A DNA stretch of 64,000 nt from Mesorhizobium sp. M1B.F.Ca.ET.045.04.1.1 (GTDB lineage Bacteria; Pseudomonadota; Alphaproteobacteria; Rhizobiales; Rhizobiaceae), in the NCBI RefSeq assembly GCF_003952465.1, contig NZ_CP034448.1:2395001-2459000 (forward strand), written 5' to 3'. Positions within the stretch are counted from its first letter, which is position 1; each line of letters starts with the position of its first letter. Under the pieces are notes generated by a model. The model saw only the letters and a program-made list of their open reading frames with translations, ran no database searches and had not been told where the DNA came from. The translations under genes were made by a program, and so were the position numbers. Below, one piece after another: positions 16,599 through 27,858 of the stretch.

Positions 16599-18110
16599 TC
16601 AGCCGACCCACCATCCGGTGCGCTGGCCGCGATGAAACTGGATAGTCTTTTCCTCGGTATAATCCTCGACGGCGCGTTTGCCGAGTTCGCGTCCTAGACC
16701 GGACTGCTTGTAGCCGCCGAAAGGCAGTTCGGGATAACCTTCCATGAACGTATTCACCCAAACCGTCCCCGAACGCACACCGCGCGCCACCGACATGCAC
16801 GTGTCGATGCTGGCGCTCCATACACCCGCAGACAGACCATAGGGCGTGTTGTTGGCGATGTGCAATGCCTTTTCAATCGTTTCAAAAGTGAGCACGGACA
16901 GCACCGGCCCGAACACTTCCTCACGGGCGATCGCCATGTCCTCGGTGACGTCGCGGACGATGGTCGGGTCGAGATACTGGCCGGCGTTGGAGGCGAGCTG
17001 CCCGCCGCCGCTGAAGACGCTGCCGCCGTCGGTTTTCGCGGCCGTTACATAGCCGGCTACCTTTGCCATGTGATCGGTCGAGATCATGGCGCCGACCTTG
17101 GTGCGGTCGTCGAGCGGGTCGCCGACCCTGACCTTCTCGGCCAGCGCCTTGACCCTCTTGAGGAAGTCGTCGGCGATCGCCTCATGCACGATGAGCCGGC
17201 TGCCGGCATTGCAGCACTCACCGGCGTTGAAGAAGCCGCCGAAGACGGCTGCGTCAGCCGCTGCCTCGAGGTCGGCGTCGGGGAAGACGATCTGGCCGTT
17301 CTTGCCGCCGAGCTCCATCGAGACTTTCTTCAGCGAATTGGACGCGGCGGCCATGGTCATTTTGCCGACCCGCGTCGAGCCGGTGAAGGACACCATCTCG
17401 ACCAGCGGATGGCTGACCATCGGTGCGCCGACATCGGCGCCGAAACCGGCGAGGATGTTGACCACGCCGGCCGGCAGACCCGCCTCGAGCAGAATGTCGC
17501 CGAGCACGAAGGTCGAGGCGGAGGTCATCTCGCTCGGCTTCACCACTGCCGTGCAGCCGGCGGCGAGCGCGAAGGGCAGTTTCTGGCTGACGATCAGGAA
17601 CGGAAAGTTCCACGGCGTGATGATCGAGACGACGCCGATCGGCTCGCGCAGCACCACGCCCAGCATGGAATCGCCGAGATTGGCATAGCTCTCGCCAGAG
17701 AGCGTGCGGGCAAGCGAGGCGGCATAGCGCCAGATGTCGACGGCGCCGCCGATCTCGCCGCGCGCCTGGGCAATCGGCTTGCCGGATTCCAACGCGTCGA
17801 GACGCGCAATCTCCTCCAGCCGGGTTTCGATCAGGTCGGCCGCCTTGAGCAGCACGGCGGCGCGCTCGGAAGCCTTCATGCGCGGCCAGAGGCCAGCCTC
17901 GAAGGCTCTATGCGCGGCCTGAACCGCGGCTTCCACTTCCGTCGCACCCGCCTGGACGTAACGCGACACTGCAAAGCCGTGGCCGGGGCTGCTGCGCTCG
18001 ATCGTGCGGCCATCGCGCGCATCGACATGCTTGCCGTCGATCAGGAGCTGGTAGGCTTTCGGTGCCTGAGAGGCCTCGGCCGGCATTGATATGTTGAGGG
18101 GAGCGTTCAT
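16599..18110 (-). CDS. NAD(P)-dependent aldehyde dehydrogenase
   Basis: This 503-residue enzyme of the ALDH superfamily oxidises an aldehyde to the acid. The cofactor and active-site motifs are in order: TPWNFPF near residues 160-166, KPSEMTSAS, FTGSTRVGK, ELGGKN with the general-base Glu, then NAGECCNAGSR, where the second Cys (residue 300) is the nucleophile. The C-terminal PFGGYKQSG is typical of betaine-aldehyde or gamma-aminobutyraldehyde dehydrogenase-like members. The start ATG at 18110 follows the crotonase gene by 9 bp. In this cluster it probably takes the aldehyde made by a GMC enzyme. The exact substrate is unknown. Confidence 0.92.
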   Translation of the reverse strand: MNAPLNISMPAEASQAPKAYQLLIDGKHVDARDGRTIERSSPGHGFAVSRYVQAGATEVEAAVQAAHRAFEAGLWPRMKASERAAVLLKAADLIETRLEEIARLDALESGKPIAQARGEIGGAVDIWRYAASLARTLSGESYANLGDSMLGVVLREPIGVVSIITPWNFPFLIVSQKLPFALAAGCTAVVKPSEMTSASTFVLGDILLEAGLPAGVVNILAGFGADVGAPMVSHPLVEMVSFTGSTRVGKMTMAAASNSLKKVSMELGGKNGQIVFPDADLEAAADAAVFGGFFNAGECCNAGSRLIVHEAIADDFLKRVKALAEKVRVGDPLDDRTKVGAMISTDHMAKVAGYVTAAKTDGGSVFSGGGQLASNAGQYLDPTIVRDVTEDMAIAREEVFGPVLSVLTFETIEKALHIANNTPYGLSAGVWSASIDTCMSVARGVRSGTVWVNTFMEGYPELPFGGYKQSGLGRELGKRAVEDYTEEKTIQFHRGQRTGWWVG

Positions 18111-18119
18111 CGCGTTTTC

Positions 18120-18888
18120 CTAGGATCTCGAAAAGGCCGGCTTCTGCTTGGCCTTGAAGGCGCCGACGCCGGCCTTGAGGTCGTCGGTCAGCGCGATGAA
18201 GCCGCTGGCCAGCGCCTCGACCGCGGCGGCATTCTCCTCGCCTTCGGCAATGCCGATCATCAGCTTCGCGGCCTCGGTCGCCAGCGGGCCGCGCTCGGCG
18301 ATTTTTTCTCCCCAAGCTCTGGCTTCTTCAAATGCCTTGCCGGTTTCGACGAGGCGGTCGACGATGCCGAGCGCGAGCGCCTCGCTCGCTAGCAAGACTT
18401 CCCCCCCTATTGCCATGCGCCGCACCGCCTGCGCGCCGAAGCGGCGCACGGCGCGCTGCGTGCCGGACCAGCCGGGCACGACGCCGATCGAGGTTTCAGG
18501 GAAACCGAGCTTCACCTGGGATTCGGCGATGCGGAAGTCGCAGGCGGCCGCCAGTTCCAGCCCGCCGCCCAGCGCATGGCCGGACAGCACGGCGGTGGTC
18601 GGCTGCCTGAGCCGCGCCAGCCGGTCGAAAACGCGATGGCCGTAGCGGACCCATTGCACCTGGAAGTCGGCGGCGCTTAATTGGGCCCAGGCCTCGACGT
18701 CGCCGCCGGCGCAAAAGCCCTTGCCTTCGCCCCGGATGAGCACGACGCGGACGCCCTCGGCCAGTTCTGCTTCGTCGAGCGAAGCTTCGAGCGCGCGAAG
18801 CATCGGAATGTCCAATGCGTTGAACTTTTCCGGACGGCGCAGCGTGACGATGCCGACGGCGCCATCCTGCTCGAAGGTGACGAGGCGC

Positions 18889-18896
<8 letters not shown>
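18120..18896 (-). CDS. enoyl-CoA hydratase/isomerase (crotonase) family protein
   Basis: This 258-residue crotonase-fold protein acts on acyl-CoA thioesters. The oxyanion-hole segments are present (CAGGDVEAW near residue 65 and GHALGGGLELAA near 105). The first catalytic Glu is in FPETSIGVVPGWSGTQR. By eye alignment to rat mitochondrial hydratase, the position of the second Glu is Arg (AVRRMAIGG), so classical hydration is not assured; isomerase, hydrolase or lyase chemistry is possible. The ATG at 18896 overlaps the end of the CoA-transferase gene by 8 bp; a longer upstream start is less likely. The tight packing indicates that it acts on the CoA ester made by that transferase. Confidence 0.86.
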
Positions 18897-22552
<3,656 letters not shown>

Positions 22553-22586
22553 GTCATGCGTTCTCCATGCTCGATATCAAATTTAT

Positions 22587-22598
22587 TGGAACGTTCTA
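22587..22598. promoter_or_regulatory. LacI-type operator O1 (lacI side)
   Basis: TGGAACGTTCTA is a near-perfect palindrome with the central CG typical of LacI-family operators. On the minus strand it overlaps a possible -10 (TTAGAA, 22599-22594) that lies 17 bp from TTGACT (22622-22617), so binding would block transcription of the regulator's own operon. Sixteen bases (22581-22596) are identical to 22734-22749. Confidence 0.75.
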
Positions 22599-22739
22599 AA
22601 CATCGTACCAAACCGGAGTCAATCGGGATTCGCACGGAATTCAAAAAATTGATGGATTAGTCGCAAATGCAAGACTTTGACGTCGGGATGCGGCGTTGAA
22701 TCGCTTCAGTTGCCAAAACCATAAAGGTTCTTGATTTAT

Positions 22740-22751
22740 TGGAACGTTCCA
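22740..22751. promoter_or_regulatory. LacI-type operator O2 (DUF993 side) and promoter
   Basis: TGGAACGTTCCA is a perfect 12-bp palindrome. It sits in the 17-bp spacer between TTGATT (22731-22736) and TATAGG (22754-22759), a plausible sigma-70 promoter for the DUF993 gene. With O1 about 150 bp away, looping by a LacI tetramer is possible. Confidence 0.75.
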
Positions 22752-22780
22752 TTTATAGGCTGCCGCAAAGGGAGATTTGC

Positions 22781-23935
22781 ATGGACATCATCCTGCCTGC
22801 GGAGAGTGGCGACCGTGTCGGCTACCGGCTGGTCGGCCAACCGGCGGAGCCCATTATCGGCGCGGCTTTCCCACGCGTCGCCTATGCCGCGGCCCATGTC
22901 GTCGCCAACCCCTTCGCCATGACCGATCCGTGGTCTCAGGCTGCGGTCGACTGGGACAGAACCATGGCTTTTCGCCATCATCTGTGGCGGCTCGGTTTCC
23001 GCATCGCCGAAGCAATGGATACCTCGCAGCGCGGCATGGGTTTCGACTGGGCAAGCGCCAAGGAACTGATCCGGCGCTCGATCGCCGAGGCGCGTACGAT
23101 GAAGGGTGCCGATCTCGCCTCCGGCGCCGGCACCGACCATCTGGCGCCGGCGGCGGCAAGGACGCTGGACGACGTGATCCATGCCTATGAGGAGCAGTTC
23201 GCCTTCATCGAAGGCGAGGGCGGCAAGGCGATCATGATGGCGAGCCGCGCGCTCGCGGCGGTGGCCAAAGGCCCGGACGACTATGCGCGCGTCTACGACC
23301 GCATCCTTTCACAGGCCTCCGGCAAGGTGATCCTGCACTGGCTGGGCGACATGTTCGATCCGGCGCTCAAGGGCTATTGGGGCAGCCGGGATTTCGAGCC
23401 GGCGCTTGACACGGTCGTCGGTATCATCGAGCGGCATGCCGGTAAGATCGAAGGCATAAAGATCTCGCTGCTCGATGCCGGCAAGGAGGTGTTGCTGCGC
23501 GACCGCCTGCCTTACGGCGTGGTGATGTTCACGGGCGACGATTTCAACTATCCGGAGCTGATCGCCGGCGACGGCAGGAGGCATTCGCACGCGCTGCTCG
23601 GCATCTTCGACGCCATCGCGCCGGCGGCGAACGCCGCGCTGGCCAGGCTCGGCGCGGGCGACCGGGCCGGCTATGACGCGCTGATGGCGCCGACCGTGCC
23701 TTTGTCGCGCAAGATCTTCGAGGCTCCTACGGAATACTATAAGGCCGGCATCGTCTTCATGGCCTGGCTGAACGGACACCAGGATCATTTCACCATGGTC
23801 GGCGGCATGCAGTCGGCGCGCGGCATATGCCATTACGCGGACGTGTTTCGCCTCGCCGACCAGGCAGGATTGCTGGCCGATCCCGAGCTTGCCGTCGCCA
23901 GGATGAAGAGCTTCTTGGCGGTAGCAGGCGTCTGA
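22781..23935 (+). CDS. DUF993 family protein (dihydrodipicolinate-synthase-like barrel)
   Basis: This 384-residue cytoplasmic protein matches what I recall of the DUF993 family, thought to have a TIM-barrel fold related to dihydrodipicolinate synthase and aldolases. Visible segments include VILHWLGDMFDPALKGYWG near residues 180-200 and KIEGIKISLLDAGKE near 225, where the Lys of IKIS could be the Schiff-base position (inference). The reaction is not established as far as I know. The ATG at 22781 has a good ribosome-binding site (AAGGGAGA). It is transcribed away from lacI with a shared operator pair, so it probably belongs to the same sugar-oxidation pathway, perhaps as a retro-aldol step. Confidence 0.8.
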   Translation: MDIILPAESGDRVGYRLVGQPAEPIIGAAFPRVAYAAAHVVANPFAMTDPWSQAAVDWDRTMAFRHHLWRLGFRIAEAMDTSQRGMGFDWASAKELIRRSIAEARTMKGADLASGAGTDHLAPAAARTLDDVIHAYEEQFAFIEGEGGKAIMMASRALAAVAKGPDDYARVYDRILSQASGKVILHWLGDMFDPALKGYWGSRDFEPALDTVVGIIERHAGKIEGIKISLLDAGKEVLLRDRLPYGVVMFTGDDFNYPELIAGDGRRHSHALLGIFDAIAPAANAALARLGAGDRAGYDALMAPTVPLSRKIFEAPTEYYKAGIVFMAWLNGHQDHFTMVGGMQSARGICHYADVFRLADQAGLLADPELAVARMKSFLAVAGV

Positions 23936-24071
23936 GCCGGACACCTGTCGGCTCCTGCCGCCGCTGCCGATCAGCTGGCGGATAAAAATTCTTTTCTCTC
24001 CTTTGAACCGTTCCGTGGCGAAGCGCGACCAAGCGTTGCGTAACGAACCAAGTTCACCAAGGAGAACGCAT

Positions 24072-24287
24072 ATGACTATCGTTTCAAGAAAAGTCTTTCT
24101 CGCCGCCATCGCCGTTTCTGTGCTGGCCGGCTGCAAGACCACAAGCTACAGGGACTGCGACACCATCAAGCCGAACGTTACCCATAACGCCAAATGCTGC
24201 GGCATCGGCGATGCGCCATGCCGCGAAGGCAAGGGCGGCGGTGGCGGTGGCAATCCCGGTCATTCGCCCGATCCGACACCGCAATGA
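24072..24287 (+). CDS. small lipoprotein, function unknown
   Basis: This encodes a 71-residue protein with a lipoprotein signal: a hydrophobic stretch and lipobox LAGC, Cys 21 being the likely lipidated residue. The mature part has four more Cys (CDT, CCGIGDAPC) that could form disulphides, then a Gly-rich run and a Pro-ending tail. The ATG at 24072 is preceded by AAGGAGA, an excellent ribosome-binding site. It stands alone. I do not recognise a family. Confidence 0.7.
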   Translation: MTIVSRKVFLAAIAVSVLAGCKTTSYRDCDTIKPNVTHNAKCCGIGDAPCREGKGGGGGGNPGHSPDPTPQ

Positions 24288-24302
24288 TTCAATGAGAAAG
24301 CA

Positions 24303-24381
24303 GGGCAGTAGGGGAGTAGGGCAGTAGGAGGAATCCGGGAACGCAGCGGCGAAGCCCTATTGCCTACTGCCGTATTGCCTT
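24303..24381. repeat. G-rich short tandem repeat with inverted partner
   Basis: Three units of the form GGCAGTAG/GGGAGTAG/GGCAGTAGG run from 24303 to 24328. The complement CCTACTGCC appears at 24363-24371 within a related stretch (24355-24381). The whole can fold back on itself just downstream of tRNA-Val (which reads the other strand) and after the lipoprotein gene. It may act as a bidirectional terminator or be a dispersed repeat. Confidence 0.5.
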
Positions 24382-24402
24382 ACTCTTTTGGATTTGGCTG
24401 GA

Positions 24403-24477
24403 TGGTGGGCGTGACAAGGATTGAACTTGTGACCCCTGCAATGTCAATGCAGTGCTCTCCCGCTGAGCTACACGCCC
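24403..24477 (-). tRNA. tRNA-Val(GAC)
   Basis: A 75-nt cloverleaf on the minus strand: acceptor GGGCGTG pairs with CACGCCC, the D arm holds GCTCAGCGGGAGAGC, and the anticodon stem CTGCA/TGCAG encloses loop TTGACAT with anticodon GAC (plus-strand 24443-24445). The T arm has GTTCAATCC, and the CCA end is encoded. Confidence 0.95.
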
Positions 24478-24592
24478 ATCCGAAGCCGCGCATACACCAT
24501 TTTTGGTCCGGCGCGTCAATAGCAGGAATGAGAAAAGAAAGCTCCGTTTTGCGGCAGCGGTTGGAAGTACCGATGCCTTGCCGAAAGGCTCC

Positions 24593-24955
24593 TCAAGCGG
24601 CCTGCAGCATCTTCTCGACCTCGTTGACAAGGTCGCGCAGATGGAAAGGCTTCGACAGCACCTTGGCGTCCTTGGGCGCCTTGGAATCCGGGTTGAGCGC
24701 GACGGCGGCAAAACCGGTGATGAACATCACCTTGAGGTCCGGATCGATCTCGGTGGCCCGGCGGGCAAGCTCGATGCCGTCCATCTCGGGCATGACGATG
24801 TCGGTCAAAAGCAGCGAGAAAGGCTCCTCGCGCAGCCGCTCATAGGCGCTGGCGCCATTGTCGAAATCGCTTACCTGGTAGCCGGCTCGTTCCAGCGCCT
24901 TGACGAGGAACCGGCGCATATCGTCATCGTCTTCCGCCAGCAGAATGCGTGCCAT
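24593..24955 (-). CDS. cpdR: CpdR-type single-domain response regulator
   Basis: This 120-residue stand-alone receiver domain has acidic pocket residues at EDDDD (8-12), phosphoacceptor Asp52 in LLLTDIVMPEMDG, and the conserved Lys in VLSKPFH near residue 100. The sequence matches CpdR of Caulobacter and rhizobia very closely (recognised from memory). In those organisms unphosphorylated CpdR is an adaptor that brings ClpXP to its substrates and localises the protease at the cell pole; phosphorylation through the CckA-ChpT relay turns it off. A TTAACCAT octamer about 49 bp upstream may be a CtrA site. The divergent neighbour is N-formylglutamate amidohydrolase. Confidence 0.93.
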   Translation of the reverse strand: MARILLAEDDDDMRRFLVKALERAGYQVSDFDNGASAYERLREEPFSLLLTDIVMPEMDGIELARRATEIDPDLKVMFITGFAAVALNPDSKAPKDAKVLSKPFHLRDLVNEVEKMLQAA

Positions 24956-25003
24956 GTTGTCCCGTCCGAATCACTACCCCAAGCCTGCCGACGGGCAAGC
25001 CCG

Positions 25004-25011
25004 TTAACCAT
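25004..25011. promoter_or_regulatory. possible CtrA half-site upstream of cpdR
   Basis: TTAACCAT matches the alphaproteobacterial CtrA half-site octamer and lies in the 164-bp gap between cpdR and the amidohydrolase gene. CtrA control of cpdR is known in Caulobacter; here it is inferred from the motif alone. Confidence 0.4.
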
Positions 25012-25119
25012 CCTGTATATGAGGAGGAGACGGTAAACATCAAGTGAACATTGGCCTTGTCTTTGCCGCAGCGGCCAGCTGTTTCGTGGGGCTGAAATGC
25101 TGGACATGCCGGGCGCAAG

Positions 25120-26061
25120 ATGGCAGTTTTGCAACATGATGCAGTGCTTCATCCTGGTTCGTTCAAATTGAAGACGGCAGCCGAGGATTTTTCGGTCGTA
25201 CCACCCTTCGAAATCCGATCGGGCGCCGAGCAACGCGTCCCTTTCCTGTTCAATTCGCCGCATAGCGGCCGCCACTATCCCGAGCGCTTCCTCGCCATGG
25301 CGCGGCTCGACCGCAACGCCATACGCCGCTCCGAGGATTGCTATGTCGAGGAGCTTTTCGGCGGCGCCGTCGCGCTCGGCGCGCCGATGCTGGCGGCGAA
25401 CTTCCCGCGCGCCTATCTCGACGTCAACCGCGAGCCATGGGAACTCGATCCGCGCATGTTCGCGGAGCCGGTGCCGTCCTTCTGCAACATCCGCTCGGCC
25501 CGCGTCGCGGGCGGGCTGGGCACCGTGCCGAAGCTGGTGGGGGAGGGGCTGGACATCTATCCCGGGCGCCTGCCGCTCTCCGAGGCGGTGGGGCGCATAG
25601 AGACCGTCTACAAGCCGTATCACGAAACGCTGAAGCGGCTATTGACCAGGACCCACGCCAGGTTCGGCTATGCCGTGCTCATCGACTGCCATTCGATGCC
25701 GGCCAGCATCCGGGTCGGCGACAATGGGGTGCGGCCGGATTTCATCATCGGCGACCGCTTCGGCATTTCCGCCACCGCGGCTCTGACCGAGAGGGCGATC
25801 GGCCTGCTTACGGGCATGGGCTACGCGGTCGCGCACAACAAGCCCTATGCCGGCGGCTTCATCACCGAGCATTACGGGCGGCCGGCACGTCATCTCCACG
25901 CGCTGCAGATCGAGGTCAATCGCGGGCTTTACATGAACGAGCGGACATTCCAGAAATCGGCCGGCTTCGACGCGCTTGCCGACGACCTGACGCGGTTTTC
26001 GGCCGAGCTGATGTCGATACCCGATCATCATTTCGTCGACCTGCCGCTCGCCGCGGAATGA
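25120..26061 (+). CDS. N-formylglutamate amidohydrolase family protein
   Basis: This 313-residue hydrolase is expected to split N-formylglutamate (or a related N-formyl amino acid) to glutamate and formate, the last step of one histidine-degradation route. The early motif FNSPHSGRHYP (about residues 44-54) and the central LIDCHSMP with metal-binding His and Asp are characteristic, as is EIEVNRGLYM near the end. The ATG at 25120 has no strong ribosome-binding site; translation might start at an internal codon. It lies opposite cpdR, a common rhizobial arrangement, and about 300 bp ahead of the phosphatase gene. Whether it serves histidine catabolism is unclear, since no other hut genes are present. 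Confidence 0.87.
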   Translation: MAVLQHDAVLHPGSFKLKTAAEDFSVVPPFEIRSGAEQRVPFLFNSPHSGRHYPERFLAMARLDRNAIRRSEDCYVEELFGGAVALGAPMLAANFPRAYLDVNREPWELDPRMFAEPVPSFCNIRSARVAGGLGTVPKLVGEGLDIYPGRLPLSEAVGRIETVYKPYHETLKRLLTRTHARFGYAVLIDCHSMPASIRVGDNGVRPDFIIGDRFGISATAALTERAIGLLTGMGYAVAHNKPYAGGFITEHYGRPARHLHALQIEVNRGLYMNERTFQKSAGFDALADDLTRFSAELMSIPDHHFVDLPLAAE

Positions 26062-26082
26062 CCGCGAAGCGGCCGTTCGCGG
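26062..26082. other. hairpin just after amidohydrolase gene
   Basis: CCGCGAA (26062-26068) pairs with TTCGCGG (26076-26082) around GCGGCCG, directly after the stop. Seven A residues follow, so it is not a classical terminator for the plus strand. Confidence 0.35.
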
Positions 26083-26149
26083 CCTAAAAAAAGACCGCAT
26101 CGCTTTCACGACACGGTCGAAGTCTAGGGAGGAAACGCCCAAGGAGGGC

Positions 26150-26224
26150 ATGGACAGAGTAACCTGTCCGAGAACAAAACTATTGTGCGATGCACAAATG
26201 TCAATCGGCTTCAGGGTTTTTTAA
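26150..26224 (+). CDS. possible 24-residue small ORF
   Basis: An ATG at 26150 opens a 24-codon frame ending at TAA (26222-26224), with AAGGAGG at 26141-26147 just upstream. The spacing of two bases is shorter than ideal. The same stretch contains two palindromes (GGACAG/CTGTCC at 26152-26169 and TTGTGC-GAT-GCACAA at 26183-26197) that could instead be regulatory. The encoded peptide resembles nothing I can name. The rest of the 304-bp gap between the two flanking genes shows nothing else. Confidence 0.25.
   Translation: MDRVTCPRTKLLCDAQMSIGFRVF
26183..26197. promoter_or_regulatory. 15-bp palindrome between amidohydrolase and phosphatase genes
   Basis: TTGTGC-GAT-GCACAA is a perfect dyad with 6-bp arms. 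On the minus strand it is preceded immediately by TTGACA (26204-26199), so it would sit in the spacer of a promoter directed towards the amidohydrolase gene, antisense to it. The regulator is unknown. Confidence 0.35.
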
Positions 26225-26365
26225 TTCAATATGATGTGGAAATTCCGCTTCGGCGGGTGAGGTGTGACATTGGGGCAACAGGAGGGAGGCGCCTGACCCT
26301 GGCTTCACGCTTCTCTTCCGGCGGAAACAGCGGCTGCCGATGGCTGCCGCAACGGGGAGAGTGAG

Positions 26366-27139
26366 TTGGACGTCAGCATCGATTTCATGCGGCGCATCGC
26401 GCGTGCCGCCGCCGCCGAGACCTTGCCGCGCTTCCGCAGCCAGGGCGCGGTCGCCAACAAGCAGACGGAAAGCTTCGATCCGGTGACGGAGGCCGATCGC
26501 GAGGCCGAGCGCGCCATCCGGGCACTGATAGCGGCGGAATACCCCGATCACGGCATCCTCGGCGAGGAGCATGGCAGCGAGAACATTTCGAGCCGGCATG
26601 TCTGGGTCATCGACCCGATCGACGGCACACGCGCCTTCATCTCCGGCCTGCCGGTGTGGGGAACGCTGGTCGGTCTGACGGTCGACGGCGACGCCGTCGC
26701 CGGCCTGATGTCGCAACCCTTCACCGGCGAGCTGTTCTACGCCAATGCCTCCGGCTCGCATTACGAAGGTCCGGGTGGCCCGCGCAAGCTCGCGACCCGC
26801 AAGACGACGGAGCTCGCCGAGGCGACGCTGTTCACCACCACGCCGGCGCTCTACAGGGGCGAGGCGCGCAATCGCTACGATGAGTTCGAGAAGCAGGTGC
26901 AACTCGCCCGCTACGGCACGGACTGCTACGCCTTCGCCATGGTGGCGGCGGGAAGCGTCGACATTGTCGCCGACCCAGGCTTGAAGCCCTACGATATCGT
27001 GGCGCTGATCCCAATCATCGAGAAGGCGGGCGGCGTGGTAACGACATTCGAGGGCGGGCCGGCGGAGAAGGGCGGCGACATACTGGCGGCGGCAACCCCG
27101 GAATTGCATGCCGCGGCGATGGCGGCGCTGCGCGGCTGA
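26366..27139 (+). CDS. hisN: inositol-monophosphatase family, probable histidinol-phosphatase
   Basis: This 257-residue Mg2+-dependent phosphatase of the inositol-monophosphatase fold has the metal-binding motifs GEEHG near residue 67 and WVIDPIDGTRAF near 80, followed by DPGLKPYDIVALIPIIEKAGG in the C-terminal half. The overall pattern, including TEADREAERAIR, fits HisN-type histidinol-phosphatases of alphaproteobacteria (recognised from family knowledge), which finish histidinol formation in histidine biosynthesis. The start is a TTG at 26366 after GGGGAGAG. It follows the N-formylglutamate amidohydrolase gene, so two histidine-related activities are neighbours. An alternative is a general inositol or nucleotide phosphatase. 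Confidence 0.8.
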   Translation: MDVSIDFMRRIARAAAAETLPRFRSQGAVANKQTESFDPVTEADREAERAIRALIAAEYPDHGILGEEHGSENISSRHVWVIDPIDGTRAFISGLPVWGTLVGLTVDGDAVAGLMSQPFTGELFYANASGSHYEGPGGPRKLATRKTTELAEATLFTTTPALYRGEARNRYDEFEKQVQLARYGTDCYAFAMVAAGSVDIVADPGLKPYDIVALIPIIEKAGGVVTTFEGGPAEKGGDILAAATPELHAAAMAALRG

Positions 27140-27207
27140 GCATCCGGCGCGCCTCTGCGTCTGTTCAGGCAGTACGCGGCTGAAAACCGCAGCGCGGATG
27201 GAATCGC

Positions 27208-27666
27208 CTAGCTGTCGGCGCGCCGGGCATCCGTGAGACGCAGGCCCCACAAAATGAGCGCGAAAGCGGTGAGGCCGGTCGGCGCGGACGAATACCCCAC
27301 GATCTTGATCACGGCTTCCTGAAAGGCGCTCCCACGGAAGGCCCCAGCCGCCAACGGCATTGTCTCATTGCCGGCCCCCCAGGCGCTGGCGATCACGTAG
27401 GCCGCCAGGATCGCCAAAGCCGAATAGATCAGCAGCCAGAACGCAACCCGCGACATCGCCGCGCCGAGATTGAGCCTTGGCCACGCGAGACCCAGCGCCA
27501 GCATGAGAACGCCCTGCAGGCCGCTCAGCGTGTGCGCGGACAGTCCAAGCCGCGGTGCGGCGAGGAACGGTATTGTGAAGCCTTCGAATGACGAAAACAA
27601 AAGCAGGGCGACGCCAATCTGCAGCAGGTGATGCCCCTGACGTGACAGCGTGTTCGATGCGTTCAT
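27208..27666 (-). CDS. small four-helix membrane protein, hydroxylaminobenzene-mutase-like
   Basis: This encodes a 152-residue protein with four hydrophobic segments (about residues 13-35, 45-63, 70-92 and 118-142). The N-terminal half, RQGHHLLQIGVALLLFSSFEGFTIPFLAAPRLGLSAH, resembles the HabA/HabB hydroxylaminobenzene mutase family, small membrane proteins that rearrange hydroxylaminobenzene to 2-aminophenol (recognised from memory). The resemblance is to the membrane fold and does not prove the reaction. The gene is monocistronic and convergent with hisN. Confidence 0.55.
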   Translation of the reverse strand: MNASNTLSRQGHHLLQIGVALLLFSSFEGFTIPFLAAPRLGLSAHTLSGLQGVLMLALGLAWPRLNLGAAMSRVAFWLLIYSALAILAAYVIASAWGAGNETMPLAAGAFRGSAFQEAVIKIVGYSSAPTGLTAFALILWGLRLTDARRADS

Positions 27667-27858
27667 GGCCGTTTCTCCCGATCTCTGTCGACTGGCGTAT
27701 GACCTCGTTGGGTGGCAACCTAGCGCTCGAGGCCTGAACGGGAATATGGGTCAAGCCGCGCCCGGCACGGCGCGGAGAGCCGGGAAGCCAGCCGGATCAT
27801 GCAATTCGCCCGCCGGTCGTCAGGCTGGCCCGCGAGATCGGCGCGCCCGGCGAAGCGG

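Noticed and set aside
26062..26095. Rho-independent terminator for the amidohydrolase gene
   Set aside because: The hairpin is followed by A residues, not T, on the transcribed strand, so it cannot act as a classical terminator.
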